From: Panacagrimonas sp.
GTDB taxonomy: Bacteria; Pseudomonadota; Gammaproteobacteria; Nevskiales; Nevskiaceae
Length of the DNA stretch: 64,000 bases
Assembly: GCF_020697055.1 (NCBI RefSeq)
Contig: NZ_JAJFBP010000029.1
Location: 1 to 64,000, forward strand
Reading direction: 5' to 3'
In this document: positions 53,140 to 61,920 of the stretch, one piece after another
Layout: each line of letters starts with the position of its first letter
How positions within the stretch are numbered: position 1 is the stretch's first letter
The notes under the pieces: model-generated
Told to the model about the DNA's origin: nothing
Database searches by the model: none
Seen by the model: the letters and a program-made list of their open reading frames with translations, nothing else
Program-made: the position numbers and the translations under genes

Positions 53140-53910
53140 CTACGCCCTACGTGACAGGCCGCGTACGACCGCCGTGACCAGCACCAGTGCCGCGAGCACG
53201 CAGACGATCAGCGGCCCGGCCGGCAGATCCAGCGGCACCGAGCCCCACAGGCCCAGCGCGTAGCCCGCGGCGCCGATCGCGTAGCCGACGACCAATCCGC
53301 GCCGCTCCGGCAGCCCCGAGGTCGCGATCGCCGGCAGGATCAGGCTCGCGAACACCAGGTACACGCCGACCAGCTGCACCGAGGCCATCACGGTGAGCGC
53401 GAACAGGAAGTAGAACGCGCGCGGCCGCGTGCTGGCGCCGGCCGACCACAGCCCGAGCACGATCGCGTAGAGCAGCGCGACCGGCCCGAGCTGCGACATC
53501 CCGACCCACAGGATCTGGCCCGCGAGCAGCTCCTGCAGGTGCTCGGCGCCGTGCGGATTGCGCGCGAGCAGCAGCAGCGCCGCGCTCGCGGCCACCACGT
53601 ACAAGCTGCCGATCAGCGCTTCCTGCAGCTTGCGAAAGCGCCCTTCGGTCCACGTGAGCAGCGCCGCGGCGGCCAGCGCCGCGACCCCCGCGGCCGCCTG
53701 TGCGCGCCAGCCGTCGTCGTGTCCGAGCTCGGCCAGGCCCATCGCGATCACGCCCAGCGCCGCGACCTGCGCGATGGTCAGATCGATGAAGATGATCCCG
53801 CGCTCGAGCACGCGACGACCGAGCAGCACGTGCGTGGCCACCACCAGCAGGCCCGCGAGCAGCGGCGCGCCCAGCAGCGCGGCATCGAATCCCCACCCGG
53901 CGCCGTCCAT
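53140..53910 (-). CDS. Metal ABC transporter permease (ZnuB-like)
   Basis: 256 residues with about eight membrane helices. Matches the ABC-3 family: MDGAGWGFDAALLGAPLLAGLLVVATHVLLGRRVLERGIIFIDLTIAQ at the N terminus and GVYLVFASLILPAIAT in the C-terminal half. Starts in the stop of the binding-protein gene (ATGA). Only a permease and a binding protein are encoded here; no ATPase gene is in this operon. Confidence 0.88.
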   Translation of the reverse strand: MDGAGWGFDAALLGAPLLAGLLVVATHVLLGRRVLERGIIFIDLTIAQVAALGVIAMGLAELGHDDGWRAQAAAGVAALAAAALLTWTEGRFRKLQEALIGSLYVVAASAALLLLARNPHGAEHLQELLAGQILWVGMSQLGPVALLYAIVLGLWSAGASTRPRAFYFLFALTVMASVQLVGVYLVFASLILPAIATSGLPERRGLVVGYAIGAAGYALGLWGSVPLDLPAGPLIVCVLAALVLVTAVVRGLSRRA

Positions 53911-54827
53911 CACGAGGACTTCCCGGCGAGCGCGTCGAGCAACCGCGTGATCGTCACGTCGAAGAGCCCGACGAGATCGTCGGTGCCGTCGGCGCCGCCG
54001 GGCGAGAACGGCAGCTGCGCCGAGGCGATGTTCGTGCGCTGCTGCATCCACGCGACCGGCCGGCGATCCTGGTAGGCGGCGTAGACGACGATCTTCGCGG
54101 GCTGCTTGTCGAGCGTGGCGAGCACCTGCGCCAGGTGCGCGCCGCTCGGCGGAATCCCGGGCCGGGACTCGAGCGCCGCGACCTCCCGCAATCCCAGCCA
54201 CGCGTAGAGATAGGCCCAGGATTGGTGCGCGCTGATCACCGCCACCCCCGCGAGCGGCGCGGCGCGCGCCTCCCAGCCCGCGATTGCCGCCGTCCATTTC
54301 TGCTCGAACGCCGCGTGGCGTGCGCGGTAGGCCGGGGCACGCGCGACATCGAGCTCGACCAGCCGGGCCGTCAGCGCGGCCGCGACGCGGGCGATGTTGC
54401 GCGGATCGGTCTGGATGTGCGGATTGCCGAACGGATGCACGTCGCCGTCGGCGCGATCCAGGCGCGTCGGCACTTCGAGCATCGACACCGCTCGGCTCGC
54501 CTCGAAGAAGCCGGGCGCGCCCGGCGCGATCTTCGGATTGGCGCCCTTGGATGCGAGCGCGGGCAGCCAGCCGATCTCCAGATCGGCGCCGGTGCAGATC
54601 GCCAGATCGGCCTGCCGCCACTGCGCGATCAGGCTCGGTCGGGGCTGGATCTGGTGCACGTCCTGCAACGCCGAGGTGGCGACGTAGACCTGCAGATCGT
54701 CGCCGCCGAGTTCGCGCGCCAGCGCGCCCCACTCGGCTTCGCAGGCGAACACGCGCAGCGCGGCGCTGGCGTTGTTCGATGCGAGCGCCGCGACGAGACA
54801 CACCAGCGTGGTGATGATTCTCTTCAT
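53910..54827 (-). CDS. Zinc/manganese-type periplasmic binding protein
   Basis: 305 residues. Signal peptide (MKRIITTLVCLVAALASNNASA), then an A-1-type cluster IX binding-protein fold. Candidate metal-binding histidines: in LQDVHQIQPRP, FGNPHIQTDP and ISAHQSWAYL, the three His positions of ZnuA; there is no His-rich loop. The porin gene precedes it at 8 bases. Metal most likely zinc by family and operon context; manganese is not excluded. Confidence 0.85.
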   Translation of the reverse strand: MKRIITTLVCLVAALASNNASAALRVFACEAEWGALARELGGDDLQVYVATSALQDVHQIQPRPSLIAQWRQADLAICTGADLEIGWLPALASKGANPKIAPGAPGFFEASRAVSMLEVPTRLDRADGDVHPFGNPHIQTDPRNIARVAAALTARLVELDVARAPAYRARHAAFEQKWTAAIAGWEARAAPLAGVAVISAHQSWAYLYAWLGLREVAALESRPGIPPSGAHLAQVLATLDKQPAKIVVYAAYQDRRPVAWMQQRTNIASAQLPFSPGGADGTDDLVGLFDVTITRLLDALAGKSS

Positions 54828-54835
54828 GGTCTCTC

Positions 54836-56221
54836 TCAGAACTGGTGCGCCGGGTGCGGACCCAGGCTGAAGATGTATTGCAGGAAGACCTGGTGGTCCT
54901 CGTCGTGGCCCGGACGCGAATCGTCGAGGTTGAACTGCAGGCGAAAGCGGCTGAACTCGCTGTTGGAGAAATCGGCCATCAGGCTCCAGCGCTGCGGGTC
55001 GTCGCCCCCGTCATCGCCGAGCAGTGCCAGCGGCGTGTCTGCGACGGCGTTGGCGACCTGGTTGTCGGCGAACAGCCGGTCGTAGCGCAGTCCCACGCGC
55101 CAGCGCGGCCTGAACTGGTAGACGCCCTGCAGGTAGAAGCCCTGCTGGTCCCCGCGATAGCGGCTCGCGTCGGCCGCGCCCTGCGGATCGGACACCAGGT
55201 CGCCGTGCTCGCGACGGAAGAAGTACTCGCCCTGGATCACCGCGTTGCGCACCGTGGCGTTGCCGTTGGGCGACCACTTGTAGACGCCGTCGAGGATCGT
55301 CAGATCGCTCTTGCCGTCGAACGTGACGAGCGTGCCTTGGTCCTCGTCGCCGCTCGGACGGCGGTTGGCGTCCGCGCGCAGGTGCGACACGCCCAGGCGC
55401 CACGCGCCGCTGGGGCCGGCATCGCCGCCCACGTGCGCGAACGCCGTGACCGCCTTGATGCCGTTGCGTCCTTCGCCGCCGGCGGGAAATGCGTCGCCGC
55501 GCAGCAGCTCGGTGCCGAGTTCGAGGAACGTGTCGGTCGGAGCGACCCAGCGCAGCTGCACACCGTCGTCGCCGAACTGCGTGCCGAGCATCGTGCGGTA
55601 CACCAGCGGTGCGTCGGCGAATTCCCAGGCGTGCGCGTGCTGGTGGTTCTGGTAGCCGATGTCGGAGAAGAAGCGCCCGAACTTCACGGCCAGGCCGGCG
55701 GGCAGGTTCAGCGTGTCGATGTAGGCCTCCTCGACGCCGACCTCGCCCTCGTCCGGTGAGAACGCCAGCGTCGTCCACGCATGGAAGCTGTGGTCGACGT
55801 TGGCCTCGATCGCCAGTTCGGTCTCCCCGATCGACAAGCCCTCCTCACGCAGCCCGGTTTCGTCGCCCAGCAGGAAGCCGGGCACCACCGGCGCGCGGTC
55901 GTCGAGGCGGTAGTCGGCGTAGCCACCGTCGAGGATCAGGCTGATGCGGGGATTGAACGCGGACGCCGAGGGCTCGCGCGTGCTGGCCGTCGGCGGCGGT
56001 GATTCGACCTGCGGCGGCGGCGCGTCGGCCTGCTCGGCGCGCTGCAGCCGCTCCTCGAGCGCGCGGATGCGCGTCTCGTAGTCGGATCGCAGCGCGCGCA
56101 GTTCGTCGCGCATCTGCTGGAGTTCCTGGGGGGTTTGTACGGCCAGGGCAACGGGTGAAGGCGCGCCCGCAAGCAGCGCCGTCCCGAACAGGATTCGGGC
56201 GTGACGGGGGATGAACGACAT
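54836..56221 (-). CDS. Outer-membrane porin-like beta-barrel with coiled-coil N terminus
   Basis: 461 residues from ATG 56221 (GAGGA upstream). Signal peptide, then a coiled-coil stretch (QELQQMRDELRALRSDYETRIRALEERLQRAE). After a Pro-rich linker comes a long beta-rich barrel ending in aromatic-terminated strands (VFLQYIFSLGPHPAHQF), the C-terminal Phe typical of Gram-negative porins. Located between a small Cys/His membrane protein and znuA-like genes, so a zinc or metal-selective porin is inferred. Not recognised as a named family. Confidence 0.75.
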   Translation of the reverse strand: MSFIPRHARILFGTALLAGAPSPVALAVQTPQELQQMRDELRALRSDYETRIRALEERLQRAEQADAPPPQVESPPPTASTREPSASAFNPRISLILDGGYADYRLDDRAPVVPGFLLGDETGLREEGLSIGETELAIEANVDHSFHAWTTLAFSPDEGEVGVEEAYIDTLNLPAGLAVKFGRFFSDIGYQNHQHAHAWEFADAPLVYRTMLGTQFGDDGVQLRWVAPTDTFLELGTELLRGDAFPAGGEGRNGIKAVTAFAHVGGDAGPSGAWRLGVSHLRADANRRPSGDEDQGTLVTFDGKSDLTILDGVYKWSPNGNATVRNAVIQGEYFFRREHGDLVSDPQGAADASRYRGDQQGFYLQGVYQFRPRWRVGLRYDRLFADNQVANAVADTPLALLGDDGGDDPQRWSLMADFSNSEFSRFRLQFNLDDSRPGHDEDHQVFLQYIFSLGPHPAHQF

Positions 56222-56294
56222 GGGGTCCTCGATGAGAAAGCGACGGGACCGCACGCGACGACGCGTGGCGATCCGGGAAACGACGACGGTGCTT

Positions 56295-56582
56295 TCAGCT
56301 CAGGACGACGGGAGGACCACGGCAACGGTGCGCCGCCGCGCGGCGCGTCAGCAGGACGATCGGTGGCGCCGACGCGGTGGGCGCTTGCGCGCCGAATTCG
56401 GGCAGCGCCGGCGTGCTCGGCGCCAGCGCGCCGGAGTCGAGCCCCTGCCCGTGGATGCAGATCGGGCAGACCGGGTGGGCCGACAGCGCCTTGTGCTCGT
56501 AGGCGTGCGCGACCTGCAGCAGCTGTCCGATCAGCAGGACGAAGCCGAGCAGGGCAAGCCGGAGGTGCGGGCGACGGACCAT
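56295..56582 (-). CDS. Small Cys/His membrane protein, DUF2946-like
   Basis: 95 residues. Membrane helix or signal (RLALLGFVLLIGQLLQVAHA, about 8-27) followed by the motif HPVCPICIHGQGLDSG, a CxxC flanked by histidines, and a His/Arg-rich C terminus. Resembles small proteins found at zinc/copper-uptake loci. First gene of the operon to porin, znuA and znuB; a regulatory site such as a Zur box is expected upstream, but no clear match was seen. Confidence 0.65.
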   Translation of the reverse strand: MVRRPHLRLALLGFVLLIGQLLQVAHAYEHKALSAHPVCPICIHGQGLDSGALAPSTPALPEFGAQAPTASAPPIVLLTRRAAAHRCRGPPVVLS

Positions 56583-56626
56583 GAAGGGCAAGAGTGTAAT
56601 TCGCCGTCCGGAGTTCCGCGGCGGTT

Positions 56627-57091
56627 TCAGCCGATCTGCAGACCGCGCGCGGCCAGCCAGGCCTGCGCGTCTTTGCTGTCGCGCTCGAACCACGCCGCCG
56701 CCGCGCCGAGCACGAAGGTATAGCCCCAGGCGTCCATGTCGGCGAAGCAGCGGGCGCGCGAGTAGCCGGGCAGCCGATCGGCGAGCAGGCACTGCAGGTA
56801 GCACACGGCGTGTTCCTCGACGTCGGCGCCGCCGGCGTCGGTGTGCAGCGCGGCGCGACGGTCGGCGTCCATGCACAGGAAGTGCGATCCCTCGTGCAGC
56901 GCCGAGTGCACCGGCGTGTCCGGGCGCAGGTAGAGGCGATCGCCGATCAGGCCGGCCTCGGGCGCACCCCAGTAGGAGCCGGGGATCTCGGCATCGGCCG
57001 GCACGCGTTCGACGTGCAGGCCGAACGACGCGAACAGCGCGGGCAGCGCCGCCGGGTCGAGGGCGCGGATCGGGAGGACTTCGGAGGACAT
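56627..57091 (-). CDS. Small HExxH protein, putative metalloprotease-like
   Basis: 154 residues from ATG 57091; the longer frame covers repeat DNA and overlaps the MFS gene. Contains HEGSH (residues 66-70) within VHSALHEGSHFLCM, followed at 92-94 by EEH, a plausible third ligand for a gluzincin arrangement. No signal peptide. I do not recognise the family. Proteolysis is unproven; the site may only bind metal. It lies next to the zinc-uptake operon, 44 bases upstream of its first gene. Confidence 0.5.
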   Translation of the reverse strand: MSSEVLPIRALDPAALPALFASFGLHVERVPADAEIPGSYWGAPEAGLIGDRLYLRPDTPVHSALHEGSHFLCMDADRRAALHTDAGGADVEEHAVCYLQCLLADRLPGYSRARCFADMDAWGYTFVLGAAAAWFERDSKDAQAWLAARGLQIG

Positions 57092-57132
57092 CGGACGCCA
57101 ATGATATTCGGGCAGGCGCCAGGAAAAGAATC

Positions 57133-57156
57133 CAACGCAAAGGCGTTGAACGCTTT
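57133..57156. repeat. Reduced GCAAAG-type repeat, copy 5
   Basis: Contains AACGCAAAGGCGTTGAACGC, which joins the two outer ends of the longer copies (compare 23481 and 23547) with the interior missing. Precedes the MFS gene. Suggests internal deletion of a formerly full-size copy. Confidence 0.6.
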
Positions 57157-57239
57157 TTTTCGTCGCAGCAGGGCAATAAGCCAAACTATCGCGATGACCC
57201 TGCCCCCCGTGTTCCGAGACGCGCGCATCGGCGTGCTGT

Positions 57240-58376
57240 GTGCGGGCAATTTCATGGTCCATCGTCGGCGGCCTGCTGGTGCAGCTCTCCGACGCGTTCC
57301 AGGTGTCGGTGGCGCAGGCGGGATTCCTGATCGCGGCGTTCGCGCTGACCTGCGTGGTCGCTTCGCCGGTGTTCGCGACGATCAGCGCGCGCATCGACCG
57401 GCGCGTGCTGCTCACCTCGATGCTGCTGCTGTGCGCGCTGGCCAACGGCCTGGCGTGGTTCGCGCAGACCTACGAGCAGTTCCTCGCGACGCGCGTGCTG
57501 GCGGCGGTGGCCTCGGCGGTGTTCACGCCGCAGGCCGCGGCGGCGCTGGGGCTGCTGGTGACGCCGGCACTGCGCACTCAGGCGACGTCCGCGATCATGC
57601 TCGGCTGGGCGCTGGCCTCGGTTTTGGGCGTACCGCTGGGCGTGTGGATCGGTCAGGCCGCCGGCTGGCGCGAGGCAATGGCCTCGCTCGGCGCAGCGAG
57701 CCTGGTCGTGGCCGTGATCCTGTGGAAGCTGCTGCCGTCGATGCACCTGCCGCCGATCAACCTGCGCAGCTGGCTCACGGTGCTACGGACGCCGGCGCTG
57801 TCCTTGATCATCGGCGCCAGCGCGATCTTCGGCGCCGGCAATCACGCGGTCTTCAGCTACATCGCGCCGCTGATCGAGCACATCCAGCCCGACGATCCGG
57901 GCCTGCTGTCGAGCCTGCTGCTGGCGCACGGCATCGCGGCGGTGCTCAGCAACGTGCTGGCTATCGTGCTGATCGGGCGGCTGGGCCTGGAGTCGATGAC
58001 GCGGCTATGGGGCCTGTTGCCGATCGTGGTGTTCGCGGTCTGGCCGCTGCTGTCGGGCTGGGTGATCGCGCTGTTCGTGATGCAGATGATCTGGGCCATC
58101 GGCGCCGCCGGCTTCAGCGGCCTGCAGCAGGCGAGACTGGCCGCGGTGGCGCCGGCGCTGTCGGGCGCCTCGATCGCGCTCAATTCGTCGGCGTTTTATC
58201 TCGGCCAGTCGACCGGCACGCTGCTCGGCGGCGCGGCGTGGACGCTGATCGATCCACGCTACCTGCCGTGGCTGGGCCTGTGCCTGCTGGTGCCGGCGAT
58301 GCTGCTGTCGCGCAAGGGACGGCACGCGGTGAAGCGGCTGAAGAAGGAGAGCCTGGCGATTTCGCCGACGCCGTAG
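57240..58376 (+). CDS. MFS transporter, frameshifted at its N terminus
   Basis: 378 residues readable from 57240; this is a DHA1/AraJ-like major facilitator with about eleven recognisable helices, LLVQLSDAFQVSVAQAGFLIAAFALTCVVASPVFATI being helices 1-2. The natural start appears to be ATG 57194, giving MTLPPVFRDARIGVLCAGNFMV in another frame, the first half of helix 1. The two pieces join only if a deletion of 3n+2 bases occurred near 57258. As it stands the protein would lack most of helix 1. Substrate unknown. A perfect 24-bp hairpin follows the gene. Confidence 0.75.
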   Translation: MRAISWSIVGGLLVQLSDAFQVSVAQAGFLIAAFALTCVVASPVFATISARIDRRVLLTSMLLLCALANGLAWFAQTYEQFLATRVLAAVASAVFTPQAAAALGLLVTPALRTQATSAIMLGWALASVLGVPLGVWIGQAAGWREAMASLGAASLVVAVILWKLLPSMHLPPINLRSWLTVLRTPALSLIIGASAIFGAGNHAVFSYIAPLIEHIQPDDPGLLSSLLLAHGIAAVLSNVLAIVLIGRLGLESMTRLWGLLPIVVFAVWPLLSGWVIALFVMQMIWAIGAAGFSGLQQARLAAVAPALSGASIALNSSAFYLGQSTGTLLGGAAWTLIDPRYLPWLGLCLLVPAMLLSRKGRHAVKRLKKESLAISPTP

Positions 58377-58475
58377 GAGACGGCGGGATGCGGTTGCCCG
58401 GCGAGTCGCCCCCCTCCGTACGAGACGGCGCGCCAGCATCAAGGAGGCAAAAAGCGAAACGCGAACTGCGCTCTC

Positions 58476-58554
58476 GGCGGGCTGTGCTTCGGTTTCCCGA
58501 CCGACGACTGGCCACGCCTCCGGAGGAGGGCGGGAAACCGAAGCACAGCCCGCC
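58476..58554. terminator. Perfect 24-bp hairpin between convergent genes
   Basis: Arms at 58476-58499 and 58531-58554 are exactly complementary with a 31-base loop. No T tract follows on either strand, so a REP-type 3' element or bidirectional terminator is likely. It lies between the MFS gene and manB (stop at 58571). Confidence 0.6.
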
Positions 58555-58570
58555 CCGCGCCACCCGGGGC

Positions 58571-59968
58571 TCAAGCCTCCGAATCGATCGCCGCCAGGAT
58601 CTCCGCGGTCTTCAGATTCATCAGCCGCGCATCGCCGCGCGACTCGACGTTGAGCCGCAGCAGCGGCTCGGTGTTGGAGCCGCGCAGATTGAAGCGCCAC
58701 TGCCCGAAGTCGAGGCTCAGGCCGTCGGTGTCGTCGCGTGCCAGCGCCTTGGACGCGTAGCGCGCCTCGATGCGCGCGAGCGTCGCCGGCACGTTGGCCA
58801 CGCCGCGATTGATCTCGCCGCTGACCGGATACGCCGCCATGCGCTCACGCACGAGTTCGCTGAGCTTGCGGCCGGTGCGCGACAGCTGCGCCGCGACCAG
58901 CAGCCACGGCAGCATTCCGTTGTCGCAGTAGCCGAAGTCCCGGAAGTAGTGGTGGGCGCTCATCTCGCCGCCGTAGATCGCGTTCTCGGCGCGCATGCGC
59001 TCCTTGATGAAGGCGTGCCCGGTCTTGGACTGGATCGGCTGGCCACCGGCCTTGAGCACCACGTCGATGGTGTTCCAGATCAGGCGCGGATCGTGGATCA
59101 CGCGCGGGCGTCCTTCGCCTGCCGCACCGCGATGCGACTGCAGCAGCGCCTCGGCGAGCAGGCCCACGATGTAGTAGCCCTCGATGAATTCGCCGGACTC
59201 GTCGAACAGGAAGCAGCGATCGAAGTCGCCGTCCCAGGCGACGCCGAAGTCGGCGCCGGCCGCGCGCACCGCGTTGGTGGTGACGCCGCGGTTCTGCGGC
59301 AGCAACGGATTGGGGATGCCGTTGGGAAAACTGCCGTCGGGCTCGTGGTGGACCTTGACCAGCCGGAACGGCAGGCGCTTTTCCAGCGCATCGAGCAGCG
59401 GGCCGGCGGCGCCGTTGCCGCCGTTGACGACGATCGTCATCGGCCGCAGCGCAGGCAGATCCAGGTAGCCGAGCAGGTGCTCGACGTACGCCGGGCGATA
59501 GTCGGTCCGCACCATCCGCGGCGTCGCGCCCGCGGGAACCGTGTCGGTGGAGGTGGCGACCATCGCTTCGAGGTCGCGCAGGCCCGAATCGCCGGAGACC
59601 GGCACCGCGCCGCCGCGCACCAGCTTCATGCCGTTGTAGTCGATCGGGTTGTGGCTGGCCGTGACCTCGATGGCGCCGTCGACGCCGGGCTGCTGTGCCG
59701 CCCAGTACGACTCCTCGGTGCCGCACATTCCCAGGTCGAGCACCTCGACGCCGTGCGCCTGCAGACCCAGCGCCAGCGCCTCGAGCAGCGGGCGCGAGCT
59801 GTGGCGCATGTCGTGGCCCAGCGCTACGCGGCGGGGTTCGAACCGGCGCGCGTACGCGCGGCCCAGGCGATAGGCGATGTCGGGATTCAGCTCGTCCGGC
59901 ACCCGGCCGCGGATGTCGTACGCCTTGAAGCAGTTCAGCCTGGGAATGGAAGGTGTGATGGGGGTCAC
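58571..59968 (-). CDS. algC: Phosphomannomutase/phosphoglucomutase
   Basis: 465 residues. Alpha-D-phosphohexomutase: N-terminal [15 protein letters not shown], phosphoserine loop [20 protein letters not shown], metal-binding [15 protein letters not shown], sugar-binding [20 protein letters not shown] and [17 protein letters not shown]. Converts mannose-6-P to mannose-1-P for GDP-mannose. CpsG/ManB is an equally suitable name; algC is used because alginate genes follow on the same strand. Confidence 0.92.
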   Translation of the reverse strand: MTPITPSIPRLNCFKAYDIRGRVPDELNPDIAYRLGRAYARRFEPRRVALGHDMRHSSRPLLEALALGLQAHGVEVLDLGMCGTEESYWAAQQPGVDGAIEVTASHNPIDYNGMKLVRGGAVPVSGDSGLRDLEAMVATSTDTVPAGATPRMVRTDYRPAYVEHLLGYLDLPALRPMTIVVNGGNGAAGPLLDALEKRLPFRLVKVHHEPDGSFPNGIPNPLLPQNRGVTTNAVRAAGADFGVAWDGDFDRCFLFDESGEFIEGYYIVGLLAEALLQSHRGAAGEGRPRVIHDPRLIWNTIDVVLKAGGQPIQSKTGHAFIKERMRAENAIYGGEMSAHHYFRDFGYCDNGMLPWLLVAAQLSRTGRKLSELVRERMAAYPVSGEINRGVANVPATLARIEARYASKALARDDTDGLSLDFGQWRFNLRGSNTEPLLRLNVESRGDARLMNLKTAEILAAIDSEA

Positions 59969-60090
59969 GAATAAAGCCTCGAAAATCCGGTTGATCCGCC
60001 TTTCGTTCCCGCTCCCGCGCCGGCTGTCTCCTGGCCGAAGCCGACGGATGCGTCATGTAGCAGAATGGCGCCGCGGGTCTGGAGGGAACA

Positions 60091-60339
60091 ATGAAAACGG
60101 TCCAAGAGAAGCAAACGCAATCGGTCGAATCGGCCGCGGAAGACGTCCTGAAGGCGCGTCGCCGAATCGAACGGGCCGTCGAAAACGGCCATGTCCCGGT
60201 CTGGGTGCTCGACACCTGCGACGCGTGGGAACAGGCCGCCCTCGCCTACGGCGCCGCGATGGCCCGCCGCGACGGCGCCAGCCATCAGGCGATGCCGCTC
60301 AGGCTGCCCGATAACCTGGTGCCGCGCACGCTGCACTGA
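60091..60339 (+). CDS. Small hypothetical protein
   Basis: 82 residues, opposite in strand to its neighbours. Charged helix (EDVLKARRRIERAVENGH) then a short tail ending NLVPRTLH. No known domain. Sits in the gap between manB and manC. The start has no strong ribosome-binding site (AGGGAACA is weak). Might be a real small gene; codon use is compatible with the genome. Confidence 0.4.
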   Translation: MKTVQEKQTQSVESAAEDVLKARRRIERAVENGHVPVWVLDTCDAWEQAALAYGAAMARRDGASHQAMPLRLPDNLVPRTLH

Positions 60340-60370
60340 AGCCTTCGTCGGCGCGGATTCCATCGCCGAT

Positions 60371-61891
60371 TCAGGCCGTGTGTCCTGCGGTCGAACGGCG
60401 CGCGGCTGCGGACGACGACTCGGGCTTGGGTTCCTGGCTGCGCCCGTACACGTCTTCGAGCCGCACGATGTCGTCCTCGCCCAGGTAGGCACCGGACTGC
60501 ACTTCGATCAGCTCGAGCGGCACCAGTCCCGGGTTCTCCAGCCGGTGCACGTTGCCCAGCGGGATGTAGGTCGACTGGTCCTCGCACAGCAGGAATTCCT
60601 TGTCGCCGCAGGTCACGCGGGCGGTGCCCTTGACCACGACCCAGTGCTCGGCGCGGTGGTGATGCATCTGCAGGCTCAGCTTCTCGCCGGGCTTGACCAT
60701 GATGCGCTTGACCTGGAAGCGCTCGCCGCCCGCGATCGACTCGTAATAGCCCCACGGCCGGTACACGCGGCGATTGGCCACCACCTCGGAGCGTGACTCG
60801 TCGCGCAGCTTCTGCACGACACCCTTGACCTCCTGCACGCGCGAGCGCGGCGCCACGAGGATCGCATCCTCGGTCTCGACCACCACGTGATCCTCTACGC
60901 CGATCAGCGTCACCAGCCGGCTCTGCGCGTGCACGAGATTTCCGTGCGAGTCCTGCAGCAGCACGTCGCCGCGCGCGCGGTTGGCGTGTTCGTCGGTCGC
61001 CGGAAGGCCGGCGAGGAAATTCCAGGAGCCGACGTCGTCCCAGCCCGCATCGAGCGGCACCAGGGCGATGTCGTGCAGCTTCTCCATCACCGCGTAGTCG
61101 ACCGAGACCTTGCGGCAGGACGAGAACGCTTCCACGTTGAGCGTCAGGCCGTCGGGATTGACCGCCGCCAGGCTCACCGCTGCGTGCGCGCTGTGGCTCA
61201 GTGCCGGTTCCAGGCACTGCAGCACGTCGAGAAAGCGATCGGCGCGGAACATGAACATGCCGCTGTTCCAGTAGTGGTTACCCGCGTCGAGGAACTGCTG
61301 GGCGCGCTCGGCGTCCGGCTTCTCGACGAAGGCCTCGACGCGCTGCGCGCGCGGATCGTCGTCCAGCGCCGCACCGGCGCGCAGGTAGCCGAAGCCGGTC
61401 TCGGGTCCGGTCGGCTTGATGCCGAACGTCACGACGTGACCGGTCGCCGCGAGCTCGGCGCCGAGCGAGGCCGCCGCGACGAAGGCATCGAGGTCCGTGA
61501 TCACGTGATCGGCGGCCATCAGGAACACGATGGCTTCCGGTCCGACCTCGGCCGCGACGTAGTGCGCCGCCACCGCCGCCGCCGGCGCGGTGTCGCGACC
61601 TTCGGGCTCGAACAGCAGCGTCGATTCGGCGATACCGGCGTCGCGCAGCTGCTCGGCGATCAGGAAGCGATGCGAGTCGGCGCCGATCACCACCGGCGGC
61701 GCCGCGTTGGGAATCATGCGGGCGCGCAGTGCGGTGTTCTGCAGCAGGCTGTGCGCGCCGTGCAGTGCGAGGAACTGCTTGGGATAGCTTTCACGGGAGA
61801 GCGGCCACAGGCGGCTGCCGCTTCCACCGGCCATCAGCACCGGTACCACGGGGTGGTTGCCCTTGGTCTCGAGTCGGGTGGGGTAATCCAT
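60371..61891 (-). CDS. algA: Mannose-1-P guanylyltransferase / mannose-6-P isomerase
   Basis: 506 residues. Bifunctional ManC/AlgA. N-terminal nucleotidyltransferase VLMAGGSGSRLWPLSRESYPKQFL and DAGWDDVGSW, then the C-terminal cupin isomerase domain with KRIMVKPGEKLSLQMHHHRAEHW and YIPLGNVHRLENPG. Produces GDP-mannose. ATG at 61891. 29 bases downstream of algL on the same strand, so it is probably in the same transcript. Confidence 0.95.
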   Translation of the reverse strand: MDYPTRLETKGNHPVVPVLMAGGSGSRLWPLSRESYPKQFLALHGAHSLLQNTALRARMIPNAAPPVVIGADSHRFLIAEQLRDAGIAESTLLFEPEGRDTAPAAAVAAHYVAAEVGPEAIVFLMAADHVITDLDAFVAAASLGAELAATGHVVTFGIKPTGPETGFGYLRAGAALDDDPRAQRVEAFVEKPDAERAQQFLDAGNHYWNSGMFMFRADRFLDVLQCLEPALSHSAHAAVSLAAVNPDGLTLNVEAFSSCRKVSVDYAVMEKLHDIALVPLDAGWDDVGSWNFLAGLPATDEHANRARGDVLLQDSHGNLVHAQSRLVTLIGVEDHVVVETEDAILVAPRSRVQEVKGVVQKLRDESRSEVVANRRVYRPWGYYESIAGGERFQVKRIMVKPGEKLSLQMHHHRAEHWVVVKGTARVTCGDKEFLLCEDQSTYIPLGNVHRLENPGLVPLELIEVQSGAYLGEDDIVRLEDVYGRSQEPKPESSSAAARRSTAGHTA

Positions 61892-61920
61892 GTCGGTGCT
61901 CCAGGTGACGAAACGAAAAA

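Noticed and set aside
56810-59974. 1054-codon plus-strand frame across the MFS gene and manB
   Set aside because: Most of it is the shadow of MFS and manB in high-GC DNA; only its 57194-57260 part is meaningful, as the MFS N terminus.
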